A DNA stretch of 64,000 nucleotides from Alentia gelatinosa (taxonomy: Eukaryota; Annelida; Polychaeta; Phyllodocida; Polynoidae): NCBI GenBank assembly GCA_950022655.1, contig OX465579.1:51625950-51689949 (forward strand), in the 5' to 3' direction. The translations under genes were made by a program, and so were the position numbers. Position 1 is the stretch's first letter; each line of letters opens with the position of its first letter. The notes under the pieces were generated by a model. That model did not search any database, was not told the DNA's origin, and was given only the letters and a program-made list of their open reading frames with translations. Of this stretch, positions 10,353 through 23,002 are shown in pieces.

Positions 10353-12111
10353 CTATATATAATTATGTAATCACATAAAATGCGATTATATAATTATATA
10401 ATGTTGCTTATGTCTTGCTGGCGTTTTCTTTTTTCTACCAGACCTGAAGGTGGGTACTTCCACCACCAGCCACTCTTGTTAAAGTATGAGGATATCACAT
10501 CAGCGTGTCCTACATTTTACATGTCGACAACCCACACCCACACTGCCACACCAGGCCTCAGTCGGAGCAACAACCTCGCCCACGTCAATAAATTTCAAAT
10601 TTTCCCCTGGATAAAGAGTCAAATTACTTGTACTCGCGTCTCAGAGCTCCGTGCTAAATCTGATATAGGAGATTGACAGGGAGATTGCAAACGTCTTGGG
10701 GCATTGTCTGGGGGTGCGTCCATCACAGGGGCTGTCAGCAGGGGGGCTTTAGACAATGCGGCCTGCCCGCTCTAATCACCACGCTGATGGGCAGAACAAG
10801 GCCCGGGAGGGGCGCCGGAATGCCGCCCAGTCACCGGGCTAGCAGTGCGCCACACGCTGCTAGGCGTATCCCATAGCCTCAGGCCGCCCTGACAAATAGG
10901 TCCTGCTTACTTACGGCTATAACATAGCCAGGCGGCGCTAGGACTAGATTTGAATGTATACCAAAGGTTAGGGCTGGGTTCGCCCGAACAGCTATTCATC
11001 ATTGCTACATTCTACATTCCATTCCATCCTTCAAGAAACACGCACTAGGGGTGTAGGGAGTCTTCCTCCTGGGGAATGGGGAGTGTGTGTATGTTATCGC
11101 TAATCTACGAATGAAAGATTTAGTTTATTCAATTCTAAGTTGATTCACAAATGGAAGACATCCCACTCCAGTTATTTCTGGTCTGCAGTCAGTTTTGCTG
11201 TGCATGAGATGTATGTTGATGTGAGCTGACAGAATAGACCAACAGCCAGTGTGCGTTATGCGCGCGCCGGATGAAGTGTGTGCAATCATATGGTGAAGTC
11301 CTCAAGCAGCATACCTAACTAGAAAATTCTGAAGAGGAAAATTTGAGTCAGGCGAAATTCATGCAGTTGTGCATGAAGTGCTTGGAAGCCGTGATTGCCT
11401 GTCACTCTCCAAGCAGATCCGTCATTGCTAACACAGCAGCCGCTGGCAGATCAGAAACTGTACACGGTACTCTCCTGACAGATCTCCCCACCAGAAGTTC
11501 TGACTGATCCCCTGCCTCCTGCGCCACCAGGGACCAGTTCAGACCTCGTGGGAGGAGACGAGGCTTCCTAGTTCCCGGCGGTCCCGTCCGACACGCCGGT
11601 ACCATCGGCGGTACATAAAACTGCCGGAAGCAGTCGAGAGATGTGCGGACTGCAATGGAGCCCTGTGCCTGTTCTACACTACTGCTGCGCTATCCCCTTC
11701 GCCTCTCTCATTCTCTCTCCCTCTCGAGACCACTCCATCGCTCAACCAGTTCAACTGTGACAATGATTTGACATTATGTAGGTTTTGACGTGGTTTCCCT
11801 AACTGTCAGGGTCGTATCACATCGAAATTGAATCTAGAGACTTCGGCCACAGTTGGTGAAGCGAGAGGCAATATTCGCAGTCACATGCTGTATTCACTAC
11901 ACCACGGCGACCTCCGTACCACAGCCACCGTCCATGTTGATGTCATGAATAAGACTAAGAGACACATTCTACACTTAGGACTGCTCGGTTTTAACCCTCA
12001 CCATACCATTTTAGACTCCCATCCACGTCCTGTCTACCAAGGTTCGGTGGACTGATAAAAGGGAAAGTAACTGCAATTGCTCAACTAAAAGGCCATAATA
12101 ATACCATTAAT
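10353..12111. other. Non-coding stretch with two GC-rich patches
   Basis: GC-rich patches lie at about 10690-10930 and 11400-11640. Short frames are open through both on each strand, but none has good splice sites or a recognisable domain. The rest is AT-rich. Confidence 0.45.
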
Positions 12112-12310
12112 CGGAACCTGCAAAGCATTAAAAAGAAGCTCATACTATAGGACCAGTAATTTGTACGCTAACAGCCAAATACAGAGATTTAGATTAGAAA
12201 TATTTAATATGGGTCCTCAAAGCATTAAAAACAAGGTCATACTAGAACCTTTAATGTGACCCTTCAAAGCGTTAGACACAAGGTCATATTATGACGCTTA
12301 ATTAATTCGA
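12112..12310. repeat. Degenerate tandem repeat, unit about 50 bp
   Basis: CAAAGCATTAAAAA, a short spacer and then GGTCATACTA recur near 12121, 12217 and 12266 with drift (CAAAGCGTTAGACAC, then AAGGTCATATTA). Three to four units are recognisable. Confidence 0.65.
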
Positions 12311-12443
12311 CCCTGAAACCCTGAAATCAAAGTTAATAGGAGGACCTTTCCTTTAAACGCGAAGAAGCGACAAAGCCATTGATAAATCAAATTGCAACAT
12401 AGAATTATAGGATCATTAACGATAGTATTCTTGGTCACAATTA

Positions 12444-13101
12444 GGGCCGGCATCCACTGAGCTTCCGATGCGCTCCTATATGCCCTACGTTGCAATAGAA
12501 AATCTAATTCGCGTCGGAAAGTCACCTATGATCGGGGCAGTAGATCACCTCTCTGCGATTAGGTTCCGATGCAAAATGGGTATCTAGGATTTGGTTCCAA
12601 TGAAAAACCTGTATCGTAGAGTGTCTATGACATTTAATCATGATTAAAAGTCAGTGGCTAAACAGGAGCATTCTGCTACGGAAATCACTCTCATATGTGA
12701 GATACTAAACAGAAAATTTTGGAATTAGATAAAAAATAAAAATGTTGAATCAAGATCTGCATTAATGTACTGGTTACATCGTGAGGTGCATTGGATATGT
12801 GATTACATCTACTAAAACCTGTTACATACATGTAGCAGAACTTGTGACTGGTCTAGAAAGCTGACCAAAATTACTGCCACGGCAGAGGTCGACTGATGTA
12901 ACTTAATTTTTTATTGAAACATAATAACGACAAAAATCTACTTTTCTTTACCGGAGATCCCGTTACGATGCATGTCGAAGTGGCTTGTTTCGTCATTTGT
13001 CTACAATATGGACCTTCCCGATTAGTCTACGATTTTAACTTTTTGTATCGGAGCCATATTGGGAGGTCTAAATTCGTATCGTAGTAGGTCGATGCCAGGC
13101 C
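12444..13101. mobile_element. MITE, same family as 8869-9601, copy 2 (658 bp)
   Basis: The ends are GGGCCGGCATCCACT and the inverted GGTCGATGCCAGGCC. The reverse complement of the right end reads GGCCTGGCATCGACC, then CTACTACGAT and AATTTAGACCTCC, collinear with the left end of the 8869 copy. The flanks are TTA (left) and TAA (right), so the duplication is imperfect. No transposase frame is present. Confidence 0.75.
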
Positions 13102-13199
13102 TAAGTTTCAAATGCAAGATCACACATACATATTAACCTAAATATATATGTAATCGTATGATCTTCAGTATACAGACTGAACAGTGAACGGCGCAGTAA

Positions 13200-13499
13200 A
13201 GGCCCGTTTCCATTGGCTGATTTCCCGTCACCGAGTCAGGAACCACCGACGGACTTCTGGCACTGCTGACCCAAAATCGGCCAATTGAAATAGCAAACCC
13301 GTGAAATGACCCATGACTTTTCTGCTTAGATTATGCAATGTGGCATTACCTACCACTGAGTGAAAGCTTTGTCACTGAGTGAATTCTACTACTCTCACCG
13401 AATTTTCTTTACCATTGCACAGTCTATGGCACCACTGACAGACTTTCTCGGTAACTCAAAAGGTCTCCGCCATTTTCGTCGGCCAATGGAAACGGGCCT
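13200..13499. mobile_element. TIR element with GGCCCGTTTCCATTGG ends, copy 1 (300 bp)
   Basis: The left end AGGCCCGTTTCCATTGGC is matched by the inverted right end GCCAATGGAAACGGGCCT. The interior has GTCACCGAGTCAGGAACCAC and a second inner copy of the end motif (CGGCCAATTGAAA). Related copies lie at 19140-19250 and 61565-61746. The flanks TAA and ATA do not give an exact target duplication. No protein is encoded. Confidence 0.8.
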
Positions 13500-15289
13500 A
13501 TAGAGTTTTTCTACTGTGCACCCAGGTTCTTGTGGCTCGCGGTCACAAGTTTAAAGTCAAGATCGGCGATTAGTCGGCAGCTTGCATCGACCTCAGAGAC
13601 GTCGACATGTGGATAAATGAGGCGTTAGATGTTACTGGTGTCTCCATGAGCTGCTCAGAGCAGGATGAGAGCATTCTATCAGGCCTGGTCTAAACGCCAT
13701 GTGAGGGTGAAAATGAGGCTAAGGAGACAAGCGGAGCGTAGTGAGTAGTGACTAGAGTGGCCAGAACAGTGCAGATTGATAACATTATAAGAAACTGATT
13801 AACGGGCAGATGAAGGCCAGGGCGGAACTGTAATAACCAGGGCAACTATCTCAATGGACCAGATCCTAAACGGAAAGAATGCAAGGCAGGGGAGAGCCGA
13901 AGCCGGATTGTAAGGACTAGAGCGATAGTGCAATCGACCAGATCAAAACTGTTCTATAGGGAAATAAGGAGCAAGAGCAGACATGGGAAGGGCAGGTAAT
14001 GACGGATTTGATTCTGTGCAGTGGAAAAGACAATACTCTATGTAGCAGAGGTAGTAAGGACCTCGTGGCACTGACCAGATAAAGAGAGAATGAGAAAAGG
14101 AGACAGCCGTGGAAAACAGCAGGTGTTAAAGGCAGTGGACAGAGTCGTAGGGAGGAACAGAAACTGTGCGGCTATCACGGGAGGGGAAGGGCGGGAGAAA
14201 TAAGAGGTATGAATTATGATTAGTCAGCAAAAAGTGGGGCTTCCAAGTATAGGAAATGAGAAAGCAAGAAACCTGCCTAGTAGCCTGATGCTTTATCCCT
14301 GTAGCGCCAATCACCTTCATCAACCACAAGCAGTGCGCTAAGTAACACTCCTCCTACAACTGGTACATTGAATCCAGAAATGCTTACGTTACTTGATTTT
14401 GACGTTATCATGATGCCTCGTATTATCTTATCAATGTAAATTGAAGATATACAACCTTTATATTTTGTTTGTTTGGTTTTATGATAAAGCAACACCTATT
14501 TCTTATTTGCATGAATATATTATCCTCAGAAATGCCATCAGGCATTACATTACGGTAGCTCGGAGAACGTCTAAAGCTATCATTCCGTGTTAGGAGGAAC
14601 AATGGAAATGTTTAAGTCCGAGTATAACAATCCTATACAGCACAAGTTCATAGCAGAAGAGGAGAAAAAAGTAAACGGAGTGGGTGATAGACAGAAGTTC
14701 AGGAAACTATTAAAAAATAGCCAGGAGGACTTTGAGCAGAAAATAATTGTGTAGGGAAACGAAAAAATGAAAGTAAAAAGACAGGCCCAGGGGGGATTGC
14801 GTGGGAAAGGAGAAGGGATTATAGAGGACAATGAGCAGTTAGCGCGAAATAAGATGGGATAAGAACACAGAGGTGATGGGGTGAGGGATAAAGGACTTAA
14901 AGCAGGGTGAAAACCCTTAATGAGCATTGCTAAAAATGGTTGTTAATAAGCATTGTGTCGGATTTCTGAGGAATTGTGAGAATTACACGAATAGCTTAAT
15001 AGAAATATAAAAATACGTTGTTCAGCATAACACATTACAAATGTCCCGGATGCATGTATAACAGTAAATGGAGAATGCTAATCTAGCATAAACGTATTCT
15101 AAAGTACTCCGGTTATCAAACTTAGGAAGTGTTGATTTATCGGCGATCGATGTTTCTAATTATGTTGATGTTTTATTGAATTAAACAAACAGCACTGGAT
15201 ACGGATGAGTACATTTTAATGTGATAGAAAAACTTATGAGAAGCATGTTACTTATCTAAGTCTCATATTTAAACGTGATATCAGTTTGG

Positions 15290-15290
<1 letters not shown>
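13500..15290. other. Non-coding, purine-rich on the plus strand in two blocks
   Basis: Blocks at about 13730-14220 and 14600-14900 are dominated by A and G on the plus strand, with words such as AGGAAATGAG and GGAAGGG. They leave long minus-strand frames without stops, but the predicted peptides are Pro/Ser/Leu/Phe-rich and low in complexity. No gene seen. Confidence 0.5.
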
Positions 15291-15320
<30 letters not shown>

Positions 15321-15378
15321 GGAGTTGGATACGAGTTGTCACCTAACCTGGCCGCAATTATATGATTATAAGGATATA

Positions 15379-15459
<81 letters not shown>
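15291..15459. repeat. (TA)n microsatellites, two tracts
   Basis: There is a shorter TA tract at 15291-15320 and a long one at 15374-15459, separated by about 50 bases of unique sequence. Open frames of alternating Tyr-Ile across them are artefacts. Confidence 0.98.
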
Positions 15460-15462
<3 letters not shown>

Positions 15463-16309
15463 CCTATATTTATCACCATTCAAGACCCAATAGAAGCAGT
15501 GTACAGGTAAATATAAGTCGGTAAAAAGGCGGACAAAAGTAAAACAGAAATCAGAGAAGATAAAGAGGACAGTAATGTGATCTTTCCGATAAATTTTCCG
15601 GGATGAGAAGTACTCTCCTCGTATGGAAGAAATCTCTAAAAACATGTTGGCATTGTTAGCCTCGGCATTTGTATGTAAGTCAAATGTATTGAATATAACA
15701 TATATAGAACTTGTTCTAAAAGGAGGTAGGGCGCAAATAATCCGGACATAATGATTTCAATGTTAAAAGATACTGCTATTTAACTGCGGTGGCGATTGTT
15801 GTATACCCGTATTATTTTCTTATCGTAACTGGGCAGCAGCTACGAGATTCCATCCGACGCCCGCCCGAGAAGCCTCTCCACGGCCTTCATCCAAGAACTG
15901 TTTAAAATTTATCAGGGCAATTTACCTAGTTACCGCAGCTAAATGAACGATTTTTCAAGTTATTATCTGACCTAAGCCATAACGTATGGAGAGTTATAGG
16001 AGACATACATGTAAAGTGACCGGTTATGTGTGGTATTAAATAATAATGGGATCGGCCTGTGTACGGCTTGCTTGCGTACTCGTCGTCGAACTCGATACAG
16101 TGATCTGTGTGGACTGTTTGGATTATCAATATGAACCACCACACCAAACCCCGGGGGATCTCGGATCATTAATGAGAACTATCTCGTCGAACTGCTAAGG
16201 CTAGGTTCGCTGCTGAGACGGTTCTTGGCCACCGCTCCCAGGCTTCGTACTGTTCGAGCTAAGTCAACTTCATGAATAACGTTATCGTATCTGGATTTTG
16301 GTGGGTTTA
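15460..16309. other. Non-coding stretch, no gene seen
   Basis: AT-rich sequence between the TA tracts and the foldback repeat at 16318. Short frames are open on the minus strand at 15926-16169, but they overlap one another and resemble nothing known. Confidence 0.5.
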
Positions 16310-16317
16310 CACATGTA

Positions 16318-16620
16318 TACTTTCTATTATCTCACCCCAGATATTTTTTCTCCATAGACTTAACATTGGGAACTCGTATCTAATGCCCATGAGATATTTA
16401 GCAAAAATATCCAATGGGGGATATGTCACAAATGTTAGCCCATTAGTCAATGTAAAGGGTGAGATAAATTCAGAAACCCATTCAAGTTTAGGGGAAGAGC
16501 TCAATCTCATCTCGTTTGAATCGCTACATAATTCACGCGGCTTCGCCTTGTGAATTACTACGCGATTCAAACTCGATGGGATACAAGCTCTGACCCTAAA
16601 CTTTCGGGTTTCCTCTATAA
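16318..16620. repeat. Foldback repeat family, copy A
   Basis: The segment contains ATTATCTCACCCC, CTTAACATTGGGA, GGGTGAGATAAAT and CTCGTTTGAAT in order, then CGGC and an inverted half with GATTCAAACTCG. The two halves from about 16469 to 16618 fold on each other around 16545. The whole unit reappears in reverse orientation at 50579-50880 with the same order of blocks. Open frames through it follow the repeat, not a gene. Confidence 0.75.
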
Positions 16621-16632
16621 TATTTAATGGCA

Positions 16633-18816
16633 TGCATGTTTAGTGTGGCAGGGTGTCTTAGATTACCAGTGTCAACAAAGATGGCGCCATAAGCAAGCTT
16701 TGTTGATCGGCGGTGTCAACAAAATATCAAAATGGTGAGTAATGCGGTTATAACTCGGTTTCATTAGTGTATACATGTTTTGAATATCAGACTGGCTTGT
16801 GATATGGGGCTAGTTACCTAAATCACTCGTAATGGTCTGTATCATGTTAGCAAACATTTGAATGGAGCCCTTATAAATGCAACCGGAACTTTTTCCATAG
16901 TAGCTCACATTCTGGTCGCTTATTGGTCAACTTTTGTATTCCCCTGGTGGCATAAAACACATTTTATGTCCCAGCTTGCCGCCTAAAATCAATATTAATC
17001 CTATGGGTTTATTTTATTCTAAAGGGGTAGGATAAATGCTGTTATGATATAAAAAGAAAAGGTCTGGCAATGTTAACTTACCACAAGAAAAACTCCAAAT
17101 AAGCGATTTCTAATAATGATAAGATATTGCAGGTCTGCAGGAGAAAAAAAAAGAAACTGAAGATATACGAAACAAGAAGCTGTAAATTCATGGATTAATA
17201 GATAACGGGACATTTTCAACAGAAATTGAGTAGATAGCCCTGGAAGGCTAGAATTGCGGATGAAGGTGATAAAATAACCCAAGAAGATTCTGAGTACAAA
17301 ACAGGCAGATAGCGCGCAGCTGGTGAGACAAAACTGGATTAGCCGAGCAGCTCCGAGCCGCTACTGCACTGAAAGACGGGCCGTCCACGGACTGAATCAC
17401 TCTGACAAGGGCCTGCGGGGGGAGACTGACGGGAAATGTATGTTCGCATCACAAGAACCGTCTCCACGTGTCTCCCACTACGCATCGCCCTGAGGGGAGG
17501 TCGTCTACCTCGCAGTTTACCAGGTGGCATTTCAATATAACACTTATATACACCTGCAGACTGGACGAGTTGTGGAGGAGTGAGATCCACTCACGAGAAT
17601 GAGGAACTGCTCCAGGCGGGATATGCCTGCTAGATTATCCCTGAGCTGAGGGGAGCAGTGAGAGGAGTGGGTGGTGACAGACTGCAGCTCACCCGTCGCC
17701 CTCTCGGTGTGCCGCTAAACGCGCCCAGGGACCAGGCTAATTAGGCGGCGTTATGCCAAATCGAGGCCGGCCTTCTGTGCGCCAGGTCCTGAGTCGGGCG
17801 TCGACGCCCGCGGCCGGAGACGCGCATTAGTGAGATTGCTTAATTGGCAGCTACAGAGAAGGGAATGTACGGGAGGAGATTGACGACTCCAGCGCAGGGG
17901 GGTTGGGGTTTGGGGTATACGGGGTGAGAAAGGTTGACACGCTGAGGCTCTAGTCAAACGTCAGATCTCATTCTAGGATACCTAAATTCAACATGGGACC
18001 TTCCCACAAAGTTGCGCGTTAGTTTGCCCTACCATATAGCCATTCCTGTCATCCTAATGTTCAATATGAAGCCTGCCTTAGTGAATCCACCAATACTATA
18101 GCATCCAAATCAAAGTCATTAATCAAATCTACAATCAAATGACTGGAAAACCCCCCGATAACACATATCCAAACGATGTGCCTCAGGACTCGAACAATAA
18201 CCCATGTGAAACAAACACATGCATCTTAATATTCGATGTCCTAGTAAACAGATGAACCGCCACGATGACCCAAGTAACGCAGCACTCGGCCTTAACATAT
18301 AGCACCCTCATCATATTATGCTATATGTGCACTCTCTGAAGCAATTAGCTCAGGGTCCCTAAAGAGCAGCAAATGGTTAGAAACATAAAATAAAACCCTT
18401 GCTTTCACTAATATATCATTTGATATTAACGCCAGTAATCAGAAGTCGGACAAGATATAGGACTCCTCCTGGACTAGCTGAATGTGGGATACAACACCGT
18501 GGCCTGGCACTCCAATTATGGTTATAGATAAGTATTCTTTTTTAAGGTAATAATCAACAGTTAATCTACAGTTAATCATGCATTTCACCACCAGAGGGTG
18601 CCACCAGGTTAAGGGGATTAGACACTGTTGGTCCTGTAGAGTCACCTACCAGCTAACGAACCCTAATCACGTCTACTTACTTACTCTCCATATTCGAGTT
18701 TTTTCTTGGTTTGTTGTTATGTTATATCATTAAAATATCAGGGTGCCAATAAAAAAAAATCCCATTGACGTCTTTGTTATTATGTGATTAATACAAGCCT
18801 AAAGACTGATTCACGC
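16633..18816. other. Non-coding stretch with a GC-richer part at 17340-17960
   Basis: There is an AAGATGGCGCC string (YY1-like) near 16679 between two GTGTCAACAAA words. The 17340-17960 part holds short open minus-strand frames, with possible acceptors such as TCTCCCCCCGCAG near 17418. No peptide is recognisable and no gene is called. A CTCF-like string with one mismatch, CCACCAGAGGGTGC, lies near 18590. Confidence 0.4.
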
Positions 18817-18960
18817 TGACGTCACATGACCTACTTCCACTCCCTAGCCCGTCCATCCGCAAGATGGCTGCGCTCTAGCATGTGACACTGACGTCACGTG
18901 ACCCTCATCTCCATGAAGCTCCTGGTACCGGTCACATGACTTCTATACATATCACATGAT
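18817..18960 (+). promoter_or_regulatory. CRE/E-box cluster with a YY1-like site
   Basis: TGACGTCA lies at 18817-18824 and 18889-18896. Each overlaps an E-box-like octamer: TCACATGA at 18822-18829 and TCACGTGA at 18894-18901. Two more TCACATGA octamers lie at 18932-18939 and 18952-18959. AAGATGGCTGC (YY1-like) lies at 18861-18871. The arrangement resembles a compact promoter or enhancer for CREB/ATF and bHLH-Zip factors. No coding exon is evident next to it. Confidence 0.4.
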
Positions 18961-19139
18961 ACCTACAATTCCTCAGGTGACCTTGCAGAACCTGAAGAGA
19001 AGGCAAACTACCATACAGACTAAGATACATAGCGCATGGGAATATTTGATTCAATTTTTGCTCAGGTTATGCTAGATTATATTTAATAGAACTATTTGAT
19101 ATTAATTTCTCGCATGCCGGGCTACTTGAGTGACTCTAC

Positions 19140-19250
19140 TGAATGACAAAAGTGGCATCGACTTTTTGAGTTACCCATATATAACCACATTTCTATTGGC
19201 CGATCATTCGGCACCGATCTGAAGTCAGGAATCAATGAAAGATTCTGTTG
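19140..19250. mobile_element. Diverged fragment of the GGCCCGTTTCCATTGG family, copy 3
   Basis: Blocks run in the same order as in 61570-61660: GACAAAAGTGG, TTTTTGAGTTACCCAT, TTTCTATTGGCC, CACCGATCTGAAGTCAGGAA. The outer terminal repeat is not visible, so this is a truncated or eroded copy. Confidence 0.55.
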
Positions 19251-19597
19251 GTATACAGACGTCAGACCGGTGAATGGATACGAGACCTACAGAGTATGCT
19301 CACAGATTAATTTGGCATTTATCATGCAACAAGGCCACCACCAACGATGTGCGGAACGGTGGCTTGGGAGGCTGAGCGGCAGAGGGAGGCCGGGCGGCCG
19401 GATGGCGCCAGGGTGGGCAGTAAGCTACATGTATACGACCAACGTAAACCTATCGCGCACAGTATATTTGCAATTATATACACTGGGCGGCAAATACAGC
19501 CATTACGCTTCCGTATAGACACAAAAACTATCTTGTATATGCTCGATACGATGGCGCACAGTAGGGACACATATACTTGTATAACCATAAATATACA

Positions 19598-19601
<4 letters not shown>

Positions 19602-19668
<67 letters not shown>
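19602..19668. repeat. (TA)n microsatellite
   Basis: Sixty-seven bases of pure TA dinucleotide ending in GTGTATGTACGC. Confidence 0.98.
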
Positions 19669-19671
<3 letters not shown>

Positions 19672-22598
19672 ATGTACGCGTCGGTCTATAGCTGAATAAA
19701 ATGAATTTTCATGCAGTGCAGCTTGTACATTTGGGAATACGGCACAGGAAAGAACCAACTTGCGCAGTACGGTGATTGCAGAGATTAAATCAGCCTCTCG
19801 CTGTCACATCTTGTATAGTACCGTGACCAGAACGCGAGTCTTCCCCTTCTCATGCGTCGCCTATAACGCCACCTGGTGTTGCCCACGTGCTAATGTGTGA
19901 AAGTGGCGTATGCGCCGTGAACAAGGTGCTAGTGTTTAACGCGGGTGGAACAGTTCCCAGCACTTCCGTATAGAATCGTTGTACTTGAAGGCATGCGGTT
20001 GATTGCATGGTAGGAAGAAGTCTTTTGAGAAGGCTTATGAAGATTCAAGATTATAGTGACTTTAGAGTGAGACTGAAATAGGGATGGTACCCAACTATGC
20101 TAAACATAGCAGGAATTAACTAAAGATCAGTACTACATGCATTATGAATTTAATGTTGCATCTTTATCTATTCATTTTGTTTTTCTTTTTACAACACGGA
20201 ATCCTACTAGAGTGATATAATGGAAAATAAACATTAAAAATTGAGATGATAGATGGTTCGAATGAAGATTTTATTGTACATCACTGCAGTGGCTTCATAG
20301 ACCAAAGCCATATTGATTCAGTTACTTCAATAACTCTGTTCAATTACATGAAAGTATAACAATACATCCGTGGTGATTAAATTGCACTGAATGTTCCTTG
20401 TGGTTCTTCCCTGAAACATGTCTTTCTGCGTGCCACTGTAGATTTTGTAAAAAGGAGTAATAAGACCGCACATCTTTCACTACAGGCACCACCGCTCGAT
20501 AGCCCACCACAAATGAAGATCTGCAGGCGTGAGGCATTCACAAAGAATCTAGAGAAGAATTTCTTCTAAGGTGGTCGGGCTGGATCGTCAATTAATTTAC
20601 TAAGTACGTCACATTGACGAGTATTATCCATGAAGTGGCTCACAGAAAGGCTAGTTGAAGAGAATTCGGTAGATGAGGCGGAGGAAGTCTCACGGGGGTG
20701 GCTAACAATGAATGTTGGGCGGCACAGGATTAACCCAGGAGAATTGCGGGGAGGGAGGAGGGAGTGAGCAGCAAAGCGTGGTCAGAACTGCTGAAAGGAG
20801 GAAGAGTCTATAGCGCAGCACAAGATGCTGTACTGTGATTGCCAGTACCCTTTGTGAGCATCTCCTGGCGCGATAAGAATAGAACTCTATCCTGTTACCA
20901 TCAGTGCCAGGTTACAGAGTATTTAACACTTCAGCTTCTCAAACACAAAAATAGCACATCTGAACAACTGTCTACCATATCCATCAACAGATGTAATACC
21001 ATCCCTGGCATCGCCATTGCCTGTTTTCATTTTCGTTCTATTCCTATTCCATTCCGTGTTCCTGTTATATAGCTCTATCCTGTTGCAGTTGAACCAGTAT
21101 TATTTTTCTATATAAACGTTAACACCGTGTTTTTTTGTTATTGTATTACATCTTCATGGTTTTCCTTTTGTGTCCCCTTTAAGAACAACAATCTTGTTCC
21201 TCTCTTTTCCATTTCATTCTCATTCTCTAGCTCCATCCCATATTTGTTTTTGTATTCTCGTTCTTTGCCAATCTCTTGTTGCCTCAAGTGCCTTAAGTTT
21301 CATTCTCGTTTTATACTATGAACCTCTTTTTCTTGCTGTTATTCCATTTTGGTTATATTCCCGATGCGTGCCACCTTCTTGTATACTTGCATTTTCGTTG
21401 TACACCTTCCTCTGGCTTTTCCTTTCCTCCTCCTATCTATTCACCCTTGTCTCTCACTCTCATTGACATTACATCTGCAAACAGTTACCGCACTAATGAA
21501 TTGGCCAATAGAAACGCGAGCCATGGCCGCCCCAAATAGCCGCTCACAGAACCAATTGACGCCGTCTCCTCAGAGAAATACAAACCCCGGTGCCCAGCAG
21601 ACCCTTCTTTCGTTTCCACTCGTTTCACGGCGCGTTCTTAAACGGTGAACATGATACAGGAATACGGTAACATCCAAGAAGCCCCCTTCTCACCTTCTTT
21701 CACGAAACACACACCTGGAAATTACCTGAGCAGAGTACCTAGATCTGTTTGTGGCTCGGCAGAGATTTGGGCAGGATGCCTTTTCGGGAACATAGCATGG
21801 ACACCTCCCCTAATTGCCATGATGTCAAAGTTTATTATACCGGATTCTGGTCGATAATGATGTGCTTTGAAAAATAAGGATTCGATTGGGTAAGTATGGA
21901 TGTGACAGAATGGCGTTCAGCCCCGTTTTTTCAGCACAGTCAGAGGTGTTTACAAAGTTTGTGTTGATTTTATTTAGAGTGTATCTCTATTTCCTACTTC
22001 TTTAGCATGTTGAGGTGATACAATCCGTAATCAGCAGATCGAAAGTTACCTGCAGCAATGAATCTAGTAAGAACTGTGTCAGAATATGGTGAGATATAAG
22101 CGAAGATTCAATGAAAATCTATTACTGTGGTGTTGGCTGTCACCACTGGTTAAGCGAAACCTTTTTTCCCCTTATGCTTAAACTGTTTTGGGAGTAACTA
22201 TGTTTGAGAGTAAAACAAAAGACGTTATAAGTTGCTGTAATAATAATTGTAATTGGTTGTACAGGGGGTCCTTTTGGTCTCAAAACTGCCACCTGCTCAC
22301 TACTGCCACCTAGCGCTTCCCACCAAATTCAACATCCTTCTGCAAACTTTCCCACATATCAACCACACACCACTTCCGCCATCTCCATTCCAATCCACCA
22401 CTTCCAACCACTCACAACCAGCATTATCTTTACCCACCCACCCATCACCAATATTTTAAATTTTTTTTCTTATTTTCTTATCATACTCTAATTTATAGGA
22501 GTTCTATAAATCACAAAACATTTATTTCTTTTCATTTCACTGTAGTAGTGCAGTAGTGATGCGTATAAAAACTAGACTTATCTAGTAAACCTCTGGAC
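19669..22598. other. Non-coding stretch with a long pyrimidine-rich block
   Basis: The plus strand is C/T-rich at about 20990-21470 and again at 22280-22490, with words such as TTCCATT, TTCTCATTCTC and CCACTTCC. Overlapping plus-strand frames here are Phe/Ser/Leu-rich and low in complexity. Near 21523 an ATG in good context (GAGCCATGGCC), following a CCAAT box, opens a 42-codon frame; I do not call it a gene. AAGCGTGG and similar G-rich words mark 20640-20830. Confidence 0.4.
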
Positions 22599-22830
22599 GT
22601 AAGTAGTATATGGGATTTACCCACGTCGCATAACATAGTGAATAGTGAGTAGTATATAGGAATGAACGACATAGCGTGGAGAATTGGCTTGATGCAAGTA
22701 GTATATAGGAATGAACGGAAGAGCATGGTGAAGTGACTCAACGTAAGTAGTATGTAGGAACGGACAACAGAGCATGGTGTGGTGACTTGACATAAGTAGT
22801 ACATTGGAATGGACCACATAGCTTGCAATC
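22599..22830. repeat. 49-bp minisatellite, about five units
   Basis: The core GTAAGTAGTATATAGGAATG recurs about every 49 bp, followed by GAACG and an AGAGCATGGTG block. Units are 70-85 percent alike by eye. Frames on the minus strand show the same repeat as a peptide and are not genes. Confidence 0.85.
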
Positions 22831-23002
22831 ATGGAAATGAACTATAGAAACTATTTGCATGCTGTGTATATTCGTCATGGGTATTCAAGTCTCAAGCTCG
22901 TCTAACCCCACATACATGCTTTGTACTTTTCTTCTTGTTCAGTTATTCGTGACGATTATTTCCAGCATGTACCAGCTTACGAATTTGCCTGCCTTATGTG
23001 CT

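Noticed and set aside
15325..15645. Tyr-Ile repeat frames, also at 19.35-19.69, 27.9-28.1, 29.0-29.2, 40.1 and 41.1 kb
   Set aside because: These are translations of (TA)n microsatellites.
16307..16633. 108-codon minus-strand frame and a 93-codon plus-strand frame
   Set aside because: Both coincide with a foldback repeat that reappears inverted at 50.6-50.9 kb; neither resembles a transposase.
17339..17590. Minus-strand frame with MPPGKLRGRRPPLRAMRSG
   Set aside because: It is open for 83 codons in a GC-rich patch, but several frames are open there, splice signals conflict and no homology is evident.
21523..21648. 42-codon frame starting MAAPNSRSQNQ behind a CCAAT box
   Set aside because: The start context is good, but there is no donor, no homology and the surroundings are a pyrimidine-rich block. 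Too little to call.
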